DNA of 64,000 bases from Edaphobacter lichenicola (GCF_014201315.1 NZ_JACHDY010000001.1:744001-808000); one strand, 5' to 3'. Shown: positions 17,244 to 26,225, counted from the first letter of the stretch. Numbers and translations: made by a program. The notes: a model not told the origin generated them from the sequence alone.

Positions 17244-18494
17244 CTAGCCGTGGAGGGTGTTCCAGACCAGGATGAGTGAGAGCGAGGTGACGATGATGAC
17301 CGTCGTCCAGGCGATGACGTTGAACCAGCGCTTGTTGGTGTATTTGCCCATGAGGTCGTGCTTGTTGATCAGATTCAGCATGAAGACGAGAACCAGGGGT
17401 AGGAGAACGCCGTTGAGCACCTGCGAGAGGATGCTGAATTTGACAAGTGGAAAGTTCGGGATCAGGACGATGGCAGCGCCGGCAAAGAGCAGCACGCTGT
17501 AGAGCCAGTAGAAGAACTTCGCTTCGCTGAAGCTCTTGTCCAGACCGCTCTCGAAGCCGAGGCCTTCGCAGACGGTGTAGGCGGTCGAGAGGGGCAGGAT
17601 GGAGGCGGCGAAGAGGGACGCGTTGAAGAGGCCGGCCGCGAAGAGAATGAAGGCGTACTGACCGGCCAGGGGCTTCATCGCTCCGGCGGCGTCGGAGGGG
17701 TCGGCGATGTGGCGGATGCCGTGGGTGTAGAGGGTTGCGGCGCAGGCGACGACGATGAACCAGGCGACGATGTCGGTGAAGATGGAGCCGATGATGACAT
17801 CCAGCCTTGAGGCCTTGTACTGGCGAACGCTGACGCCTTTTTCGACGATGGAGGATTGCAGGTAGAACTGCATCCAGGGGGTGATGGTGGTGCCGATGAC
17901 GGCGACGGTGGTGTAGACGTAGTCCTTGTCGGACCAGACGTTGCGTGGGGGCAGCTTGACGGTTTCGACGAGGGCGAGGTGCCAGTCGGGGCCGCTGAGT
18001 ACACCGGTGATGATGTAGGCGATGTAGAAGACGCTGGCGATGAGGAAGATCTTTTCGACGCTCTTGTAGTCACCTTTGACCACTAATATCCAGACGATGA
18101 AGGCGCAGACGGGGACGCTGGCGTATTTGGAGATGTGGAAGAGCTGCATGCTGCCGGCGATGCCGGAGAACTCGGTGACGACGTTGGTGAAGTTCACCAC
18201 GATGAGCAGGATCATGATGAGGAAGGTGATGCGGAGGCCGAACTCTTCGCGGATGAGGTCGCTGAGGCCTTTGCCGGTGACGACGCCCATGCGGGCGCAC
18301 ATCTCCTGCACGACGATGAGGGCGAGGGTGATGGGGAGCATCGTCCAGAGGAGCGTGTAGCCGAACTGCGCGCCGGCTGCGGAGTAGGTGAGGATGCCGC
18401 CGGCGTCGTTGTCCACGTTGGCCGTGATGAAGCCGGGGCCGAGCACGGCGAAGATGAGAATGAGTCGGGTTCTCCAGGTGCGCCAGGGGCTCAT
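17244..18494 (-). CDS. Nramp-family divalent metal transporter with altered metal site
   Basis: 416 residues, about 11 hydrophobic helices. TM1 reads GPGFITANVDNDAGG: Asp28 aligns with Asp of the Nramp DPGN motif, but the rest is NDA. TM6 reads TTITPWMQFYLQSS where Mn/Fe transporters have A-T-I-M-P-H; the metal-binding Met is Thr. Loss of the thioether ligand is known in Nramp-related Mg2+ and Al3+ transporters, so manganese or iron uptake should not be assumed. AAGGA six bases before the ATG fixes the start. It lies 166 bases downstream of the aldo/keto reductase and may be the last gene of that run. Confidence 0.88.
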   Translation of the reverse strand: MSPWRTWRTRLILIFAVLGPGFITANVDNDAGGILTYSAAGAQFGYTLLWTMLPITLALIVVQEMCARMGVVTGKGLSDLIREEFGLRITFLIMILLIVVNFTNVVTEFSGIAGSMQLFHISKYASVPVCAFIVWILVVKGDYKSVEKIFLIASVFYIAYIITGVLSGPDWHLALVETVKLPPRNVWSDKDYVYTTVAVIGTTITPWMQFYLQSSIVEKGVSVRQYKASRLDVIIGSIFTDIVAWFIVVACAATLYTHGIRHIADPSDAAGAMKPLAGQYAFILFAAGLFNASLFAASILPLSTAYTVCEGLGFESGLDKSFSEAKFFYWLYSVLLFAGAAIVLIPNFPLVKFSILSQVLNGVLLPLVLVFMLNLINKHDLMGKYTNKRWFNVIAWTTVIIVTSLSLILVWNTLHG

Positions 18495-18660
18495 TGCTGA
18501 TCCTTGTGTGGACAGGTGTGGGTGGAAGTTTGTGCTGTTTTGAGGAACCTATCGGCTCGCCTTTATCAGGTTAGCTCATCTTGATGTTTGGGCGTTGGGG
18601 TAGGAGGCGGTCCTTTTGGAGCGGTATCCAGCTTGCACCTGCTGGGCATGCCGATGCTGG

Positions 18661-19668
18661 CTACAGCTGGTTACGATCGGTCTGTACGAGGTGGTGGAGC
18701 TGTCTTGCGGGGGCTTCCAGGGCGCGGTCTTCGGCTATCTTCGCGTTGGCTTGAATGTGGATGGGATTTTTTGAGGAGAAGAGGATGACGCTCCTGGGAT
18801 TCATGACTAGCGCGGCTTTTAGCATGAGGTGGGCGAGTTGTTCGGGGTTGCTGAGGTCGATGTTCGTGGATGCGGACCAACGTTGGCATAGCTGTTTGTC
18901 TTCGGATAGGGTGCGATGCAGTGAGCGGAAGTTTTCGGTAAGGGAGCGGTGATGGATGCGGAAGGGCGATGTTGGGGATGCCGCAGCTTCGGAGTCTGCT
19001 TCTGGATTTATTTCAGGGTCTACTTCGGGGTCCAGGACGGACCACTCGTACTGGAGGGTGCGGCAGTAGGCGGGATGCTGGGCGAGGAGGGTGGGGATCT
19101 TGTCGGCGCTGCTGCCTATGCCGAAGGAGCCGACGGTTCCTTGCTGCACCTGCTCTTCGAGAAAGCTTAGGAGGGCTTCGTCGCGCAGGTCGGCGGCTGA
19201 GACTTCGTGGAGCAGCCATAGGTCGATGTGATCGGTGCGAAGGGCGGCGAGGCTGCGTTCGAGGGAGGCTTTGGCTTGCTGCGGGGTGAAGGTGGCCCTC
19301 TCGCTGGTGCGCTTGGCGGCACTGGCGGCTTGCGCGAGACGGTGCTTCGCGCTGGGAACGGCTTTGAGGATGGGTCGGGCTACGCGGCGGGCGAGCGATA
19401 GGAACGGCGATTTTTTTGTTGGGGGGATTCCGTACTTGGTGGTGACGGTGACGTGGTCGCGATGGCGCTGGAGGAACTCGCCGAGACAGCTCTCGGCTTC
19501 GCCGTAGCCGTACATGGGAGCGACGTCGAAGTGGCGGATGCCGGCGTCGTAGGCGGATTCGAGGATGGCGAGGGAGTCGCGGCGGCCCATCGCGCCCATC
19601 AGGCTGGAGCAGCCGAAGCCCAGGGGAGTGGTGGTGCGACCGGTATCTCCGAGTGCAATCTTCTCCAT
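18661..19668 (-). CDS. Aldo/keto reductase
   Basis: 335 residues, NADPH-dependent TIM-barrel reductase. The catalytic tetrad is visible as D48 (HFDVA), Y53 (MYGYGEAE), K78 (VTTKYG) and H154 (LLHEV). About residues 83-125 form a long basic insert after the Lys strand. A negatively charged segment (EVDPEINPEADSEA) lies near 215. It is 27 bases downstream of the GMC oxidoreductase stop in the same direction, so the two are very probably co-transcribed. An oxidase plus ketoreductase next to a glycosyltransferase suggests sugar modification; substrate not known. Confidence 0.87.
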   Translation of the reverse strand: MEKIALGDTGRTTTPLGFGCSSLMGAMGRRDSLAILESAYDAGIRHFDVAPMYGYGEAESCLGEFLQRHRDHVTVTTKYGIPPTKKSPFLSLARRVARPILKAVPSAKHRLAQAASAAKRTSERATFTPQQAKASLERSLAALRTDHIDLWLLHEVSAADLRDEALLSFLEEQVQQGTVGSFGIGSSADKIPTLLAQHPAYCRTLQYEWSVLDPEVDPEINPEADSEAAASPTSPFRIHHRSLTENFRSLHRTLSEDKQLCQRWSASTNIDLSNPEQLAHLMLKAALVMNPRSVILFSSKNPIHIQANAKIAEDRALEAPARQLHHLVQTDRNQL

Positions 19669-19695
19669 TGGCCTCCGTTTTGTTCCCTGAAGAGA

Positions 19696-21234
19696 TTAGC
19701 TGAGATGATCGCTGAGGCGCAGGGCCAGGGCAAGGACGGTGTGGGTGGGGTTGGAGAAGCCGGAGCTGGGGAAGACGGCTGAGCTGCAGATGTAGGTGTT
19801 GGTGAGGCCGTAGAGGCGGAGGTCGGTGTCGACGATGCCGGTGGCGTCGGAGGGGGACATGCGCATGCCGCCCATGTGGTGGTTGCTGTCGTCGCAGCGG
19901 GTGAGGAAGTTTGGGCTGCCGGAGAGGAGGTCTTCGTTGGGGAGGATGCGGGCTACGCCGGCGAGGGCGCGCTGGGCTATGAGGACATACTGCCGGATAG
20001 TCTCCAGTTCCCTTTCGGAGATCTGCCAGTCGAAGCGGATTCGGAGGAGGCCGAGGGGGTCGCGCTGATCGGTGAGGGTGATGCTGCTGCGGGAGGTTGG
20101 CTCCTGCTCGCAGTGGACGCGGAGGAAGATGCGGACCTCGGGTGGGCTGTAGGCGCGGCGTTGAACCTTGTAACGCCAGCCCTGGTGGACGAGCATGGGG
20201 AGATGATTTGCGGTGTGGCGGAGGTTGTCGCGGGTTACCTCGCTGAAGCGTCCGCGCATGAGGTTCCGGATGGTTGATTTCGCCTGGCCGCGAGCTTTGC
20301 CGGTGTCTTCGAAAGACATGGTGGAGCCGATGTTGAGGGTGCTGTGGGCGGCCTGTGCGCGCGGGAGGAGGCGGAGTTTGGGGAGGTATTTGAAGCCGTG
20401 GGCGAAGATGGGATCGAAGGTGTCGTGGAAGCGCTTCGGGTCGAGCGGCTCGATGGCGGCGGCGTTGCAGTCGATGTGATCCTGAAAGTGCTGGCCGAGG
20501 AGGCCGGAGCGGTTCCAGGGTAGACCGCCGGGGCGAGGCTGGAGGAAGAAGCGCGAGCTCTCGATTCCGCCGAGGGCGAAGATGTAGCTGGGCGCACGGA
20601 AGATGGCTTCGATGCCGGTGAGGGTGCTCGCGCGAAGGCCGGTTGCGGCGGTGCCTTCGGTTATCAACTCGACTGCGCTGGCGTGAAGCCAGAGGTGAAT
20701 GTTGGGATGCTCCCTGAGTGTCTTGTGATGGAGGCGGGCGAAGTTTGGTTCGGGACACCAGCGCGAGAGGTAGGCTTCGAGATCTTCGAACTGGGTGAAG
20801 GGCAGGTTGAGATCTTTCCAGACCTCTGCGTCGCTGCGTTCGACTTTGGCTAGCCCCTCGAGGGCGAGAGCGCGCTCGTAGAAGGAGGTCAACGTGGACT
20901 TTGCGAATGGCCAACCGCTTTCGGGGACGCCGGGCCGGGGGGTGAAGTCGAGGGCGTCGAGCTCGAGGATCTGGCCTCCCCAACGGACTGTAGTTCCTCC
21001 TTTTACGCGGATGCGTCCGGTGTGGATGCCACGGTGGGGGAGGCCGGTGATCTCGCTGTGGTAGAGGGCCTGCGAGGAGTCTTCGCGGGTTGCGCCGCCG
21101 CCTTCGAGAAGGAGGACTTTTTTGCCCCTTCGCGCGGACTCTACTGCGAGGGTGATGCCTGCGGCTCCGGCGCCGACGATGCAGAGGTCCGCGGCGAGGA
21201 CGGCAGGCGACTCGTGGAGGAGATCGTGAATCAC
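19696..21234 (-). CDS. GMC-family FAD-dependent oxidoreductase
   Basis: 512 residues. The N-terminal FAD dinucleotide motif is CIVGAGAAGITLA (about 18-30), with the second FAD contact GGTTVRWGG. The C-terminal GMC domain has HHMGGMRMS and NPTHTVLALALRLSDHL, whose Asn/His region contains the catalytic pair. GMC enzymes oxidise alcohols to carbonyls. The GTG at 21234 overlaps the TGA of the glycosyltransferase (GTGA), fixing the start; a longer frame upstream lies within that gene and is spurious. No signal peptide, so it acts in the cytoplasm. Operon partners are the CgeB-like glycosyltransferase and the aldo/keto reductase. Confidence 0.88.
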   Translation of the reverse strand: MIHDLLHESPAVLAADLCIVGAGAAGITLAVESARRGKKVLLLEGGGATREDSSQALYHSEITGLPHRGIHTGRIRVKGGTTVRWGGQILELDALDFTPRPGVPESGWPFAKSTLTSFYERALALEGLAKVERSDAEVWKDLNLPFTQFEDLEAYLSRWCPEPNFARLHHKTLREHPNIHLWLHASAVELITEGTAATGLRASTLTGIEAIFRAPSYIFALGGIESSRFFLQPRPGGLPWNRSGLLGQHFQDHIDCNAAAIEPLDPKRFHDTFDPIFAHGFKYLPKLRLLPRAQAAHSTLNIGSTMSFEDTGKARGQAKSTIRNLMRGRFSEVTRDNLRHTANHLPMLVHQGWRYKVQRRAYSPPEVRIFLRVHCEQEPTSRSSITLTDQRDPLGLLRIRFDWQISERELETIRQYVLIAQRALAGVARILPNEDLLSGSPNFLTRCDDSNHHMGGMRMSPSDATGIVDTDLRLYGLTNTYICSSAVFPSSGFSNPTHTVLALALRLSDHLS

Positions 21235-22307
21235 CGACTGCCTGCGTGCGCTGTTTTGGTAGAGGGCTTCAATTTTTCGATGATTGATTGGGCGCGCTCG
21301 ACGATGAGCTCGACCTGCCGGTCGTTGTAGTAGCCGTCGCGTGCCGCGCGGATGCAGCCAGCTGCTGCGATGCGGTTCCGCGATGCCTCGTCGGGCAGGT
21401 AGCGGCGAATCTTTGCGGCTAGCTCTTCGAATCCGGTGAAGAATACCGCCTCCTCGTCTTCTTTGAAGCGCTGCATGTGGCCGTCGGAGCGCTCGGCGAG
21501 CAGGAAGCCTCCGCAACCGGCGATCTCGAAGCTCTTGTGCACGAACTCGTCGCAGTTGGAGTGGGTGATGAAGCTGAGGTTGATTTTGGATCTCCAGATG
21601 CCTTCGCGGTACTCGTCGCGAAAGAGTTCGCCGCCGTTGAAGAGGGCTTTGTAGGCGCTGGGCTCCATGGCGCGGCCCCACTGGCGGGGGTTGCCGGAGA
21701 TGACGACGGGAAAGCCGCAGTCGCGCCAGAGCCGCGTGAGGGTTTGGGCGCGGTCGTCGTAGGGGGTGCCGATGAAGGAGACCTCGCGGTTTCTGTCGGC
21801 GTCGGACCAGCCCTCCGGCGGCGGGAACTGCAGCGTGGGTTCGTAGGCGGTCTGAATCTTGATGACGTCGCGCGCGCCACGCGATTTGTAGTCGAGGATG
21901 TTCTGGTCGCGCTGGACGACGTGGAGGTCGTAGTGGGGGATGTCCTTCATGTACATGCGCCAGCCTGGATCCTGGCGGGTTCCGAAGGGGTTGTCGATCA
22001 TGTAGCTGACCGTCGCGATGCTCATGACGCGCATTCGGTCCAGCGTTCGAGGCCGTATGTAGAGGAGCTTATCGGTCCAGAGGACGTCTGGTTTTTCTGC
22101 TTCTGCGATTTTGATCAGATCCGTATTGAGCCGTGTTACGGAAGGTCCGATGACGAGGCGCTGGTTTACCTTGCGTAGGACAGGATTTCTGGATTCGTAG
22201 TCGAAGACGTTGAAGGGAATGACCTGGTGTCCGAGGCGCTCCAATGCCCAGAGGCGATAGAGGGAGGTGTCGTTTGGTGAGAGGCCGGTGGCGTACAGGA
22301 TCTTCAT
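21231..22307 (-). CDS. CgeB-like glycosyltransferase (GT-B fold)
   Basis: 358 residues. It starts MKILYATGLSPNDTSLYR and shows the GT-B arrangement: N-terminal acceptor half, then VSFIGTPYDDRAQTL, and a C-terminal donor half with INLSFITHSNCDEFVHKSFEIAGCGGFLLAE, the pattern of the family represented by spore-maturation protein CgeB. The E of FEIAGCGG is the usual nucleotide-sugar contact. Start ATG 22307 is chosen because the longer frame covers the end of the MgtE_N gene. It is 37 bases after that gene and overlaps the GMC oxidoreductase gene by four bases. Sugar and acceptor unknown. Confidence 0.83.
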   Translation of the reverse strand: MKILYATGLSPNDTSLYRLWALERLGHQVIPFNVFDYESRNPVLRKVNQRLVIGPSVTRLNTDLIKIAEAEKPDVLWTDKLLYIRPRTLDRMRVMSIATVSYMIDNPFGTRQDPGWRMYMKDIPHYDLHVVQRDQNILDYKSRGARDVIKIQTAYEPTLQFPPPEGWSDADRNREVSFIGTPYDDRAQTLTRLWRDCGFPVVISGNPRQWGRAMEPSAYKALFNGGELFRDEYREGIWRSKINLSFITHSNCDEFVHKSFEIAGCGGFLLAERSDGHMQRFKEDEEAVFFTGFEELAAKIRRYLPDEASRNRIAAAGCIRAARDGYYNDRQVELIVERAQSIIEKLKPSTKTAHAGSR

Positions 22308-22344
22308 GCGATGCGGCGTTTCCTTTTGTGACACGATGTCTGTT

Positions 22345-23622
22345 CTAGTGGCTCGCCCGCAAAAGGGCAATCACCTGTTCGGCGTGAATGACGCCGGCGA
22401 GATGCTTTTCGTTGTCGATGACCGGCAGGGAGCGCAGGTTGTACTTGTCGAAGAGCTCGGCTACCTTGCGGCCGTTGGCATCCACGTTGCAGGTGACGAG
22501 ATGGCTGTGGGGCAGATCCGCCAGGGGCGTGCCGGGCGCCGCGAGCAGGAGCTGGACCAGCGGAACCAGGGCGATAATCTTCTCCTCTTCGTCGAGCAGG
22601 TAGATGTCGGTGATCATGTCGATATCGCCTTCGAATTCGCGCAATGCGGCGATTGCGTGATCGGCGAGGGCTGACGACGGCAGGGCGAGGTACTCGGTCG
22701 TCATGCGGCCAGCGGCGGAGTTGCCGGCGAACTCGAGCAGGTCTTCGACCTCCTGGCGCTCCTCGGGGTCCATCTCCTCGAGGATGGCTTCGGAGCGCTC
22801 GTCGGTGAGCTCGGAGAGGAGGTCGGCGGCGGCGCCGGGGTCCATCTCTTCGACGATGCCTGCGATCTGCTCGGAGTCGAGCGACTCGATCAGCGACTGC
22901 TGCATCTTCGGCTTGACCTCCTCAAGGGCCTCGGCCGCAACCTCCTCATCGAGCGAGACAAAGAGAGCGTGACGCTCGGCGGGGGCCAGCTCTTCGAGGA
23001 TGTCCGCGATGTCGGAGGGATGCATCTTGGAGAGGCGATCCTGCTCGATCTTGAGGCGGACGCGGCGGGCGGGGTCGCGGTCGATGAGGTCGACGAAGTC
23101 CCATGGGATGACGCTGGCACCGAAGCGGGAGGAGATACGGTCGACCGAGGTGGACGGGAGGCCTTTGAGGAGGCGGCGGACGGCTCCGCGCATGCCGACC
23201 TCTACCTCGGCGATGCGGAGCGAGAGGTCGGGAAGATCGTCCTGGATGTTCTCCCACACCAGATCGACGTCGTTTACGCGGACGACCTTGTGGCCGTGCA
23301 CGTCGATGATCTGCTGATCGAGGAGATCGCGCTCGAGTAGAAGAAACCTCTCATCTTCAGGCAGTGGAGTGGGTTGGGCGGACTCGCGGAGTTGCATGGC
23401 GCCGTCGGGACCGAATTCGAGCTGGGAGATCAGGACCAGGGAGGGCTTGTCGGTGCGCTTGGATGAGGCCAGTTTGAGGACGATGCCGTGGATATGGGCC
23501 GCATCGACCGAAGGCGCTACGGCCAGCTCGCGCACGTGGCCCAAGGTGCCTCCCCGGGCGTCGGCAACGGCCGATCCCATGAGGGCTGAGACGCTGGTCC
23601 TTTGATTGGCATGCCTGGTCAT
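22345..23622 (-). CDS. PRC-barrel / MgtE_N / CBS-pair protein (MgtE sensor without transport domain)
   Basis: 425 residues: a PRC-barrel-like N-terminus (about 10-125, with IDVHGHKVVRVNDVDL), the helical MgtE N-domain (about 190-300; SDIADILEELAP and repeats such as IVEEMDPGAAADLL), then two CBS motifs (about 300-420). In MgtE channels this cytosolic assembly binds Mg2+ and gates the pore. Here there is no membrane domain, so it must act on another protein. The most likely candidate in the window is the Nramp-like transporter at 17244, though three genes separate them. It is the first gene of a minus-strand operon. Confidence 0.86.
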   Translation of the reverse strand: MTRHANQRTSVSALMGSAVADARGGTLGHVRELAVAPSVDAAHIHGIVLKLASSKRTDKPSLVLISQLEFGPDGAMQLRESAQPTPLPEDERFLLLERDLLDQQIIDVHGHKVVRVNDVDLVWENIQDDLPDLSLRIAEVEVGMRGAVRRLLKGLPSTSVDRISSRFGASVIPWDFVDLIDRDPARRVRLKIEQDRLSKMHPSDIADILEELAPAERHALFVSLDEEVAAEALEEVKPKMQQSLIESLDSEQIAGIVEEMDPGAAADLLSELTDERSEAILEEMDPEERQEVEDLLEFAGNSAAGRMTTEYLALPSSALADHAIAALREFEGDIDMITDIYLLDEEEKIIALVPLVQLLLAAPGTPLADLPHSHLVTCNVDANGRKVAELFDKYNLRSLPVIDNEKHLAGVIHAEQVIALLRASH

Positions 23623-23849
23623 AACGGGTTTGCGCTCTCAAACATAACCTGTAATCGCATGTTAGCCCACCTTGAGTGCGATAAGTTGCAGGAAAGAGCC
23701 GGTCTGGTCAACCCCCGGGACAAAAAAAGAGTCTGAAATTACAGAGGAAGATCGGGGTAACCTTGACATTCAAGAGATCCACAAGCAAACTGCCATCATC
23801 GCTGTTGTCTGACGTTGACGACTGGCATACCAGCACTACAAGGACTGCT

Positions 23850-24290
23850 TTGGCCGATTCAACGACTATGCGCGCCAGCTACACATTGGACTCGTCTCTC
23901 GACAGCGTCAATAAGATCGAGCAGATCGGAGAACAATTCGCTACAAAGGCGGGGTTTGAGGAAGACACGGTATCCGGCATTGCCATGGCGGTGCGCGAAG
24001 CCGCTGTGAATGCGGTGCTGCACGGGAACTCGTATGACACCAGCAAGCATGTGGTTGCGTCGTTCGAGACAACCTCTGACTCGCTGATTATCCGAATCTC
24101 GGACCAGGGCCCCGGTCTCGATCCAGACAAGATTCCCGATCCTCTGGCTCCGGAAAATATCCTCCGCGGCTCGGGTCGCGGTATCTTTCTCATCAAGGCT
24201 TTCATGGATGAGGTAAACTTTCGGCAGTTACATCCGGGCACGGAACTGACACTGATCAAGCATCGAACACCCGCGCAGTCGGGGACCTAA
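23850..24290 (+). CDS. RsbW-type anti-sigma-factor serine kinase
   Basis: 146 residues of GHKL ATPase fold: N box AVREAAVNAVLHGN, G1 box DQGPGLD, G2 box GSGRGIFLIKAF. Such kinases bind and sequester a sigma factor and phosphorylate a STAS antagonist; the antagonist is the next gene, 14 bases on. No sigma factor or RsbU/PP2C phosphatase gene is in the window. The start is uncertain: TTG 23850 has AAGGA five bases upstream; ATG 23868 lacks it; a TTG at 23763 would add about 29 unsupported residues. Confidence 0.83.
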   Translation: MADSTTMRASYTLDSSLDSVNKIEQIGEQFATKAGFEEDTVSGIAMAVREAAVNAVLHGNSYDTSKHVVASFETTSDSLIIRISDQGPGLDPDKIPDPLAPENILRGSGRGIFLIKAFMDEVNFRQLHPGTELTLIKHRTPAQSGT

Positions 24291-24304
24291 GGAGAACACT
24301 AGAC

Positions 24305-24652
24305 ATGAGCATGAAAGTAAAAACTCGCCAGGTGGATGGCATCACCATTCTGGATCTCAGCGGACGCATCACCCTTGGCGAAGGCAGTGTGACGATCCGC
24401 GACGCCGTGCGCGATGTTCTGGCGAAGGGTTCCAATAAGATTTTGCTCAACCTCGGCGACATCAGCTACATCGACAGCTCGGGCATCGGCGAGCTGGTTA
24501 GCGCCTTTACCACCGTCAAGAACAGCGGCGGCGAGTTGAAGCTGCTGAACCTGACGAAGAAGGTTCACGACCTGCTGCAGATCACCAAGCTCTACACCGT
24601 CTTCGACGTCAAGGACGATGAGGCGACCGCGATCTCTTCGTTCACCAAGTAA
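24305..24652 (+). CDS. STAS-domain anti-sigma-factor antagonist (RsbV/SpoIIAA type)
   Basis: 115 residues, a complete STAS domain: VDGITILDLSGRI then LGDISYIDSSGIGELV, where Ser58 or Ser59 is the phosphorylation site. Unphosphorylated, it would bind the kinase encoded just upstream and free its sigma factor. AAGGAGA near 24290-24296 serves the ATG at 24305; a second ATG at 24311 is close. The operon ends at the terminator at 24671. Confidence 0.9.
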   Translation: MSMKVKTRQVDGITILDLSGRITLGEGSVTIRDAVRDVLAKGSNKILLNLGDISYIDSSGIGELVSAFTTVKNSGGELKLLNLTKKVHDLLQITKLYTVFDVKDDEATAISSFTK

Positions 24653-24670
24653 ATCAAATTTCACGCAATA

Positions 24671-24702
24671 AAAAAGCCGCCGCTAAATGCGACGGCTTTT
24701 TT
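24671..24702. terminator. Bidirectional Rho-independent terminator
   Basis: AAAAAGCCGCCGC pairs with GCGACGGCTTTTT (one C-A mismatch) around TAAAT, with A and T runs on both sides. It serves the STAS gene on the plus strand and the convergent lemA on the minus strand. Confidence 0.88.
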
Positions 24703-24727
24703 ATTGGGCCAGGTCAGTTCGCTTCGT

Positions 24728-25312
24728 CTACTTTGAGAAGTCGACCTTCGGCGCCACACTGTTCTCCGGGTTGCCCTTGAAGTACTCTTCGCGGTAATGA
24801 AAGCCAGCGATGTTGGCCCAGATGCTTTGAGGAAACTGCCGGACGTAAACATTGTAATCCTCAAGAGTCTTGTTGTACCGCTGACGTTCGACCGCGATAC
24901 GATTTTCTGTTCCGGCGAGCTCGTCGGTAAGACGGGTGAACTGCTCGTTACCTTTCAGGTTGGGATACTGCTCCTGCAGACGGAAGAACGGGCCCAGGGC
25001 CACGTCCAGCTTGGCGTTGGCGTTGATGTTGGCGGCGTGGTCGCTGCCTGCAGCGAGGACACCGGCGCGGGCGTTGGCGATGTTGGTCAAAATTGTTGAT
25101 TCTTCGGCGACATAGCCCTTCACCGATGCGACGAGATTCGGAATAAGGTCAAGGCGGCGCTGCTGTACGACGTTGACCTGTGAGAACGCCTGATTGACAG
25201 CCTCATTCTTCTGTACCAGCGTGTTCTTCGCGCCGATGTAGCTGCCTCCTACAAAGAGCAGAACGACGATGAGAAGAGCTACAACACCAAGCACAACCCA
25301 TAAAGATTTCAT
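24728..25312 (-). CDS. lemA: LemA family membrane protein
   Basis: 194 residues. One N-terminal transmembrane helix (about 4-27) is followed by a long helical domain with the LemA block YNKTLEDYNVYVRQFP near residue 150. LemA proteins are widespread; they are tied to envelope homeostasis, but no biochemical role is firm. The TPM protein encoded upstream is its usual partner in many genomes (lemA-ygcG pair). It shares a bidirectional terminator with the STAS gene. Confidence 0.9.
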   Translation of the reverse strand: MKSLWVVLGVVALLIVVLLFVGGSYIGAKNTLVQKNEAVNQAFSQVNVVQQRRLDLIPNLVASVKGYVAEESTILTNIANARAGVLAAGSDHAANINANAKLDVALGPFFRLQEQYPNLKGNEQFTRLTDELAGTENRIAVERQRYNKTLEDYNVYVRQFPQSIWANIAGFHYREEYFKGNPENSVAPKVDFSK

Positions 25313-25436
25313 GTTTCCTCAATTCCCTTCGTCTGAAGTTTCGATGTTCCCGACAGGTGGTGTCTCCGGCTGTACTTTATCACTGTAACCGGATTTCTTT
25401 GTCTATCTTTGCAGCAACCTGGTGATATTCAAGTCT

Positions 25437-26225
25437 TCAAAAGTCTCCGCTGGCACCGCCGCCTCCTGAACTTCCGCCTCCAAAGCCGCCAAAGCCGCCG
25501 CCTCCGCGGTCGTCATCGCGTCCACGGCCACCGCCAAAACCGCCGCCTCCGCCGCCCATCAGATTTCCCAAGAGGAAGAAGATGAGGCCAGTGTTACCGG
25601 TTTTGACCAGGAAAAAGAGGATCAGCAGGATCACTCCTCCACCGATGACGACCTCTGTGAGGCTCAGTTGAACGGGTTCCTGCTGGCGGTGGTATTGATG
25701 AACCGGCTGGGCGAGGTTCAGAGTGACGCCGGCATCGGTCGCGATGATTCGGGCGATCTGCGTCACCCCGAGCGGGATGGCGGTGTTGTAGTCCCCCTGT
25801 TGGGCCGCAGGAACCATTGAGCGGCCGATGTCGCCTACCTTGGCGTCGTTGAGGATGCCCTCGAGACCATAGCCGACTTCGATGCGGCCGCGTCTCGGGG
25901 TCATGACGAAGATCATCAGAACGCCACGATCGGTTCCCTTCGGGCCAACCTTCCATTTGTCTTCGAGCGCTGTGGCAAACTCTTCGATCGACTGTTCGCC
26001 ATCGAGGGTTTTGACGGTAACGACCGCGATTTGCGCATGGGCCTGACGGTCAACCTGGGTGCAGAGGTTTTCGAGGCCGGATTTGGTGGAAGGAGACAGG
26101 ACGCCGGCAAAGTCGTTGACATAGCCGGTCGGCGCCGGGAGCGTGGCCACCGACTCCGCAGTCACCACGAGCGACGGCGCGAAGATCAAGAGGACGACGG
26201 CCAGCCATCGCGAAAGAAAGTTCAT
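25437..26225 (-). CDS. TPM domain protein (YgcG family)
   Basis: 262 residues: a signal peptide (about 1-22), a TPM domain (about 30-155, with YVNDFAGVLS, QIAVVTVKTLDG and GYGLEGIL), a membrane-spanning helix (about 190-215) and a Gly-rich tail (GGGGGGFGGGRG and similar) ending at the stop. TPM domains associate with membrane protein turnover or LemA. ATG 26225 is used as it opens a clear signal peptide; longer frames upstream have no such feature. The DUF4142 gene upstream ends in its own terminator, so this gene probably has its own promoter. Confidence 0.87.
   Translation of the reverse strand: MNFLSRWLAVVLLIFAPSLVVTAESVATLPAPTGYVNDFAGVLSPSTKSGLENLCTQVDRQAHAQIAVVTVKTLDGEQSIEEFATALEDKWKVGPKGTDRGVLMIFVMTPRRGRIEVGYGLEGILNDAKVGDIGRSMVPAAQQGDYNTAIPLGVTQIARIIATDAGVTLNLAQPVHQYHRQQEPVQLSLTEVVIGGGVILLILFFLVKTGNTGLIFFLLGNLMGGGGGGFGGGRGRDDDRGGGGFGGFGGGSSGGGGASGDF

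Noticed and set aside
19013-20983. 656-residue open frame on the minus strand
   Set aside because: It is Arg/Pro/His-rich, lies across the aldo/keto reductase and GMC genes in another frame and has no domain pattern; an effect of GC-rich coding.
25437-25600. Gly-rich coding repeats of the TPM protein as a DNA repeat
   Set aside because: They encode the usual Gly-rich tail of YgcG proteins; no exact DNA unit repeats.
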